A stretch of 14,092 nt of DNA, taken from the NCBI GenBank assembly GCA_035761165.1, contig DASTRO010000153.1, positions 1 through 14,092 of the forward strand, read 5' to 3'. This DNA comes from CALCHX01 sp035761165 (lineage in GTDB: Bacteria > Gemmatimonadota > Gemmatimonadetes > Gemmatimonadales > Gemmatimonadaceae). Positions 13,764-14,092 of this stretch are shown here, in pieces. The notes beneath the pieces are model-generated. The model saw only the letters and a list, made by a program, of their open reading frames with translations. It had not been told where the DNA came from and ran no database searches. Positions within the stretch are counted from its first letter, which is position 1; every line of letters starts with the position of its first letter. The translations under genes were made by a program, and so were the position numbers.

Positions 13764-14092
13764 TGTGCCTCGCGGAGGGTACGTGACGAGTCGTCATCGG
13801 CCCGGATGAAGCGGCCTCGGTCCTCCTGTCATCCCGCCGGAGCCGGGTACCCGCCGAAGGCGGGTGGGTCAGCGAGCGAGTGTCGGGATCTGCCGTCCGT
13901 ACCGGGTGGCCGGCCACCAGCACGTGAGAGGAGATCCCGACACTCGCCCCACCTGCGGTGGGGCTCCTGCGGGATGACAGGGGCTCCGTTGCATGGTCCC
14001 TCGTGCCGCCGGGCCGGATCCCCAGCGGGCTTTCGACAGAGTCGATGGCAAGGTCACCCGACGTCCGTGAAGCGCATCAGCCCTTCCTCCCC
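13764..14092. other. Right-end non-coding region
   Basis: There is no supported gene in these 329 bases. Most of the stretch is the structured element at 13825-13981. The rest, 13982-14092, shows nothing I can name; open frames there run through the element and look spurious. Confidence 0.6.
13825..13981. repeat. 157-bp nested inverted-repeat element
   Basis: Outer arms of 20 bp (13825-13844 and 13962-13981; core TGTCATCCCGC and its complement) match at 19 of 20 positions. Inner arms of 16 bp (13876-13891 and 13932-13947; GCGAGTGTCGGGATCT and its complement) match perfectly. Each half has its own hairpin between outer and inner arm: ACCCGCC/GGCGGGT (13849-13865) on the left, and GCCCCACC/GGTGGGGC (13946-13964) on the right. 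A 14-bp palindrome GGTGGCCGGCCACC (13905-13918) sits at the centre. This looks like two related half-elements in opposite orientation, a REP/BIME- or MITE-like repeat family. Other copies cannot be checked from this window. Confidence 0.85.

Noticed and set aside
13869..14057. Small minus-strand frame at the right end
   Set aside because: It runs through the inverted-repeat element, has no recognisable family and no Shine-Dalgarno.

Overview
The window is about 14.1 kb of very GC-rich bacterial chromosome with strongly GC-biased third codon positions. The gene content suggests a Gemmatimonadota-like soil bacterium: secreted proteins with carboxypeptidase-regulatory-like domains, solitary TonB-plug-like proteins, a DUF4159 protein, DinB-type proteins and an HD-domain YhaM-type nuclease. 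This assignment is inferred from content and base composition only. I see no rRNA, tRNA, CRISPR array, integrase or transposase.

Left part (1-4844): a secreted protein with several carboxypeptidase-regulatory-like domains reads rightward. It converges on a leftward block of three tandem paralogues, each made of a signal peptide, one regulatory-like domain and a plug-like domain. The three genes overlap by the same 11 bases at both junctions. Their N-terminal domains are nearly identical and their C-terminal parts have diverged.

Middle part (4845-10055): a cytoplasmic DinB-like protein converges on a MarR regulator. The MarR gene is divergent from a VOC-family protein, and a perfect 15-bp palindrome between them is a strong candidate MarR operator. 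A palindrome-rich inverted-repeat element separates the VOC gene from a convergent YhaM-like 3'-5' exoribonuclease. That gene is divergent from a small secreted beta-rich protein, with another inverted repeat midway between them. The secreted protein gene overlaps tail-to-tail with a KgtP-like 2-oxoglutarate/H+ symporter.

Right part (10056-14092): a GC-rich repetitive spacer leads to a small hypothetical membrane protein and then to an unusual fusion of two Clp_N repeats with a SnoaL/NTF2-like domain. The fusion has no AAA+ ATPase. A leftward pair follows, a secreted DinB-like protein overlapping a secreted DUF4159 protein. A divergent LURP-one-related (LOR) protein comes next, and the window ends in a non-coding segment with a nested 157-bp inverted-repeat element.

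No complete new multi-gene system is evident. The most distinctive signals are the Clp_N-SnoaL fusion, the tandem plug-like trio with domain-specific conservation, the MarR/VOC operator, and the two structured intergenic elements.
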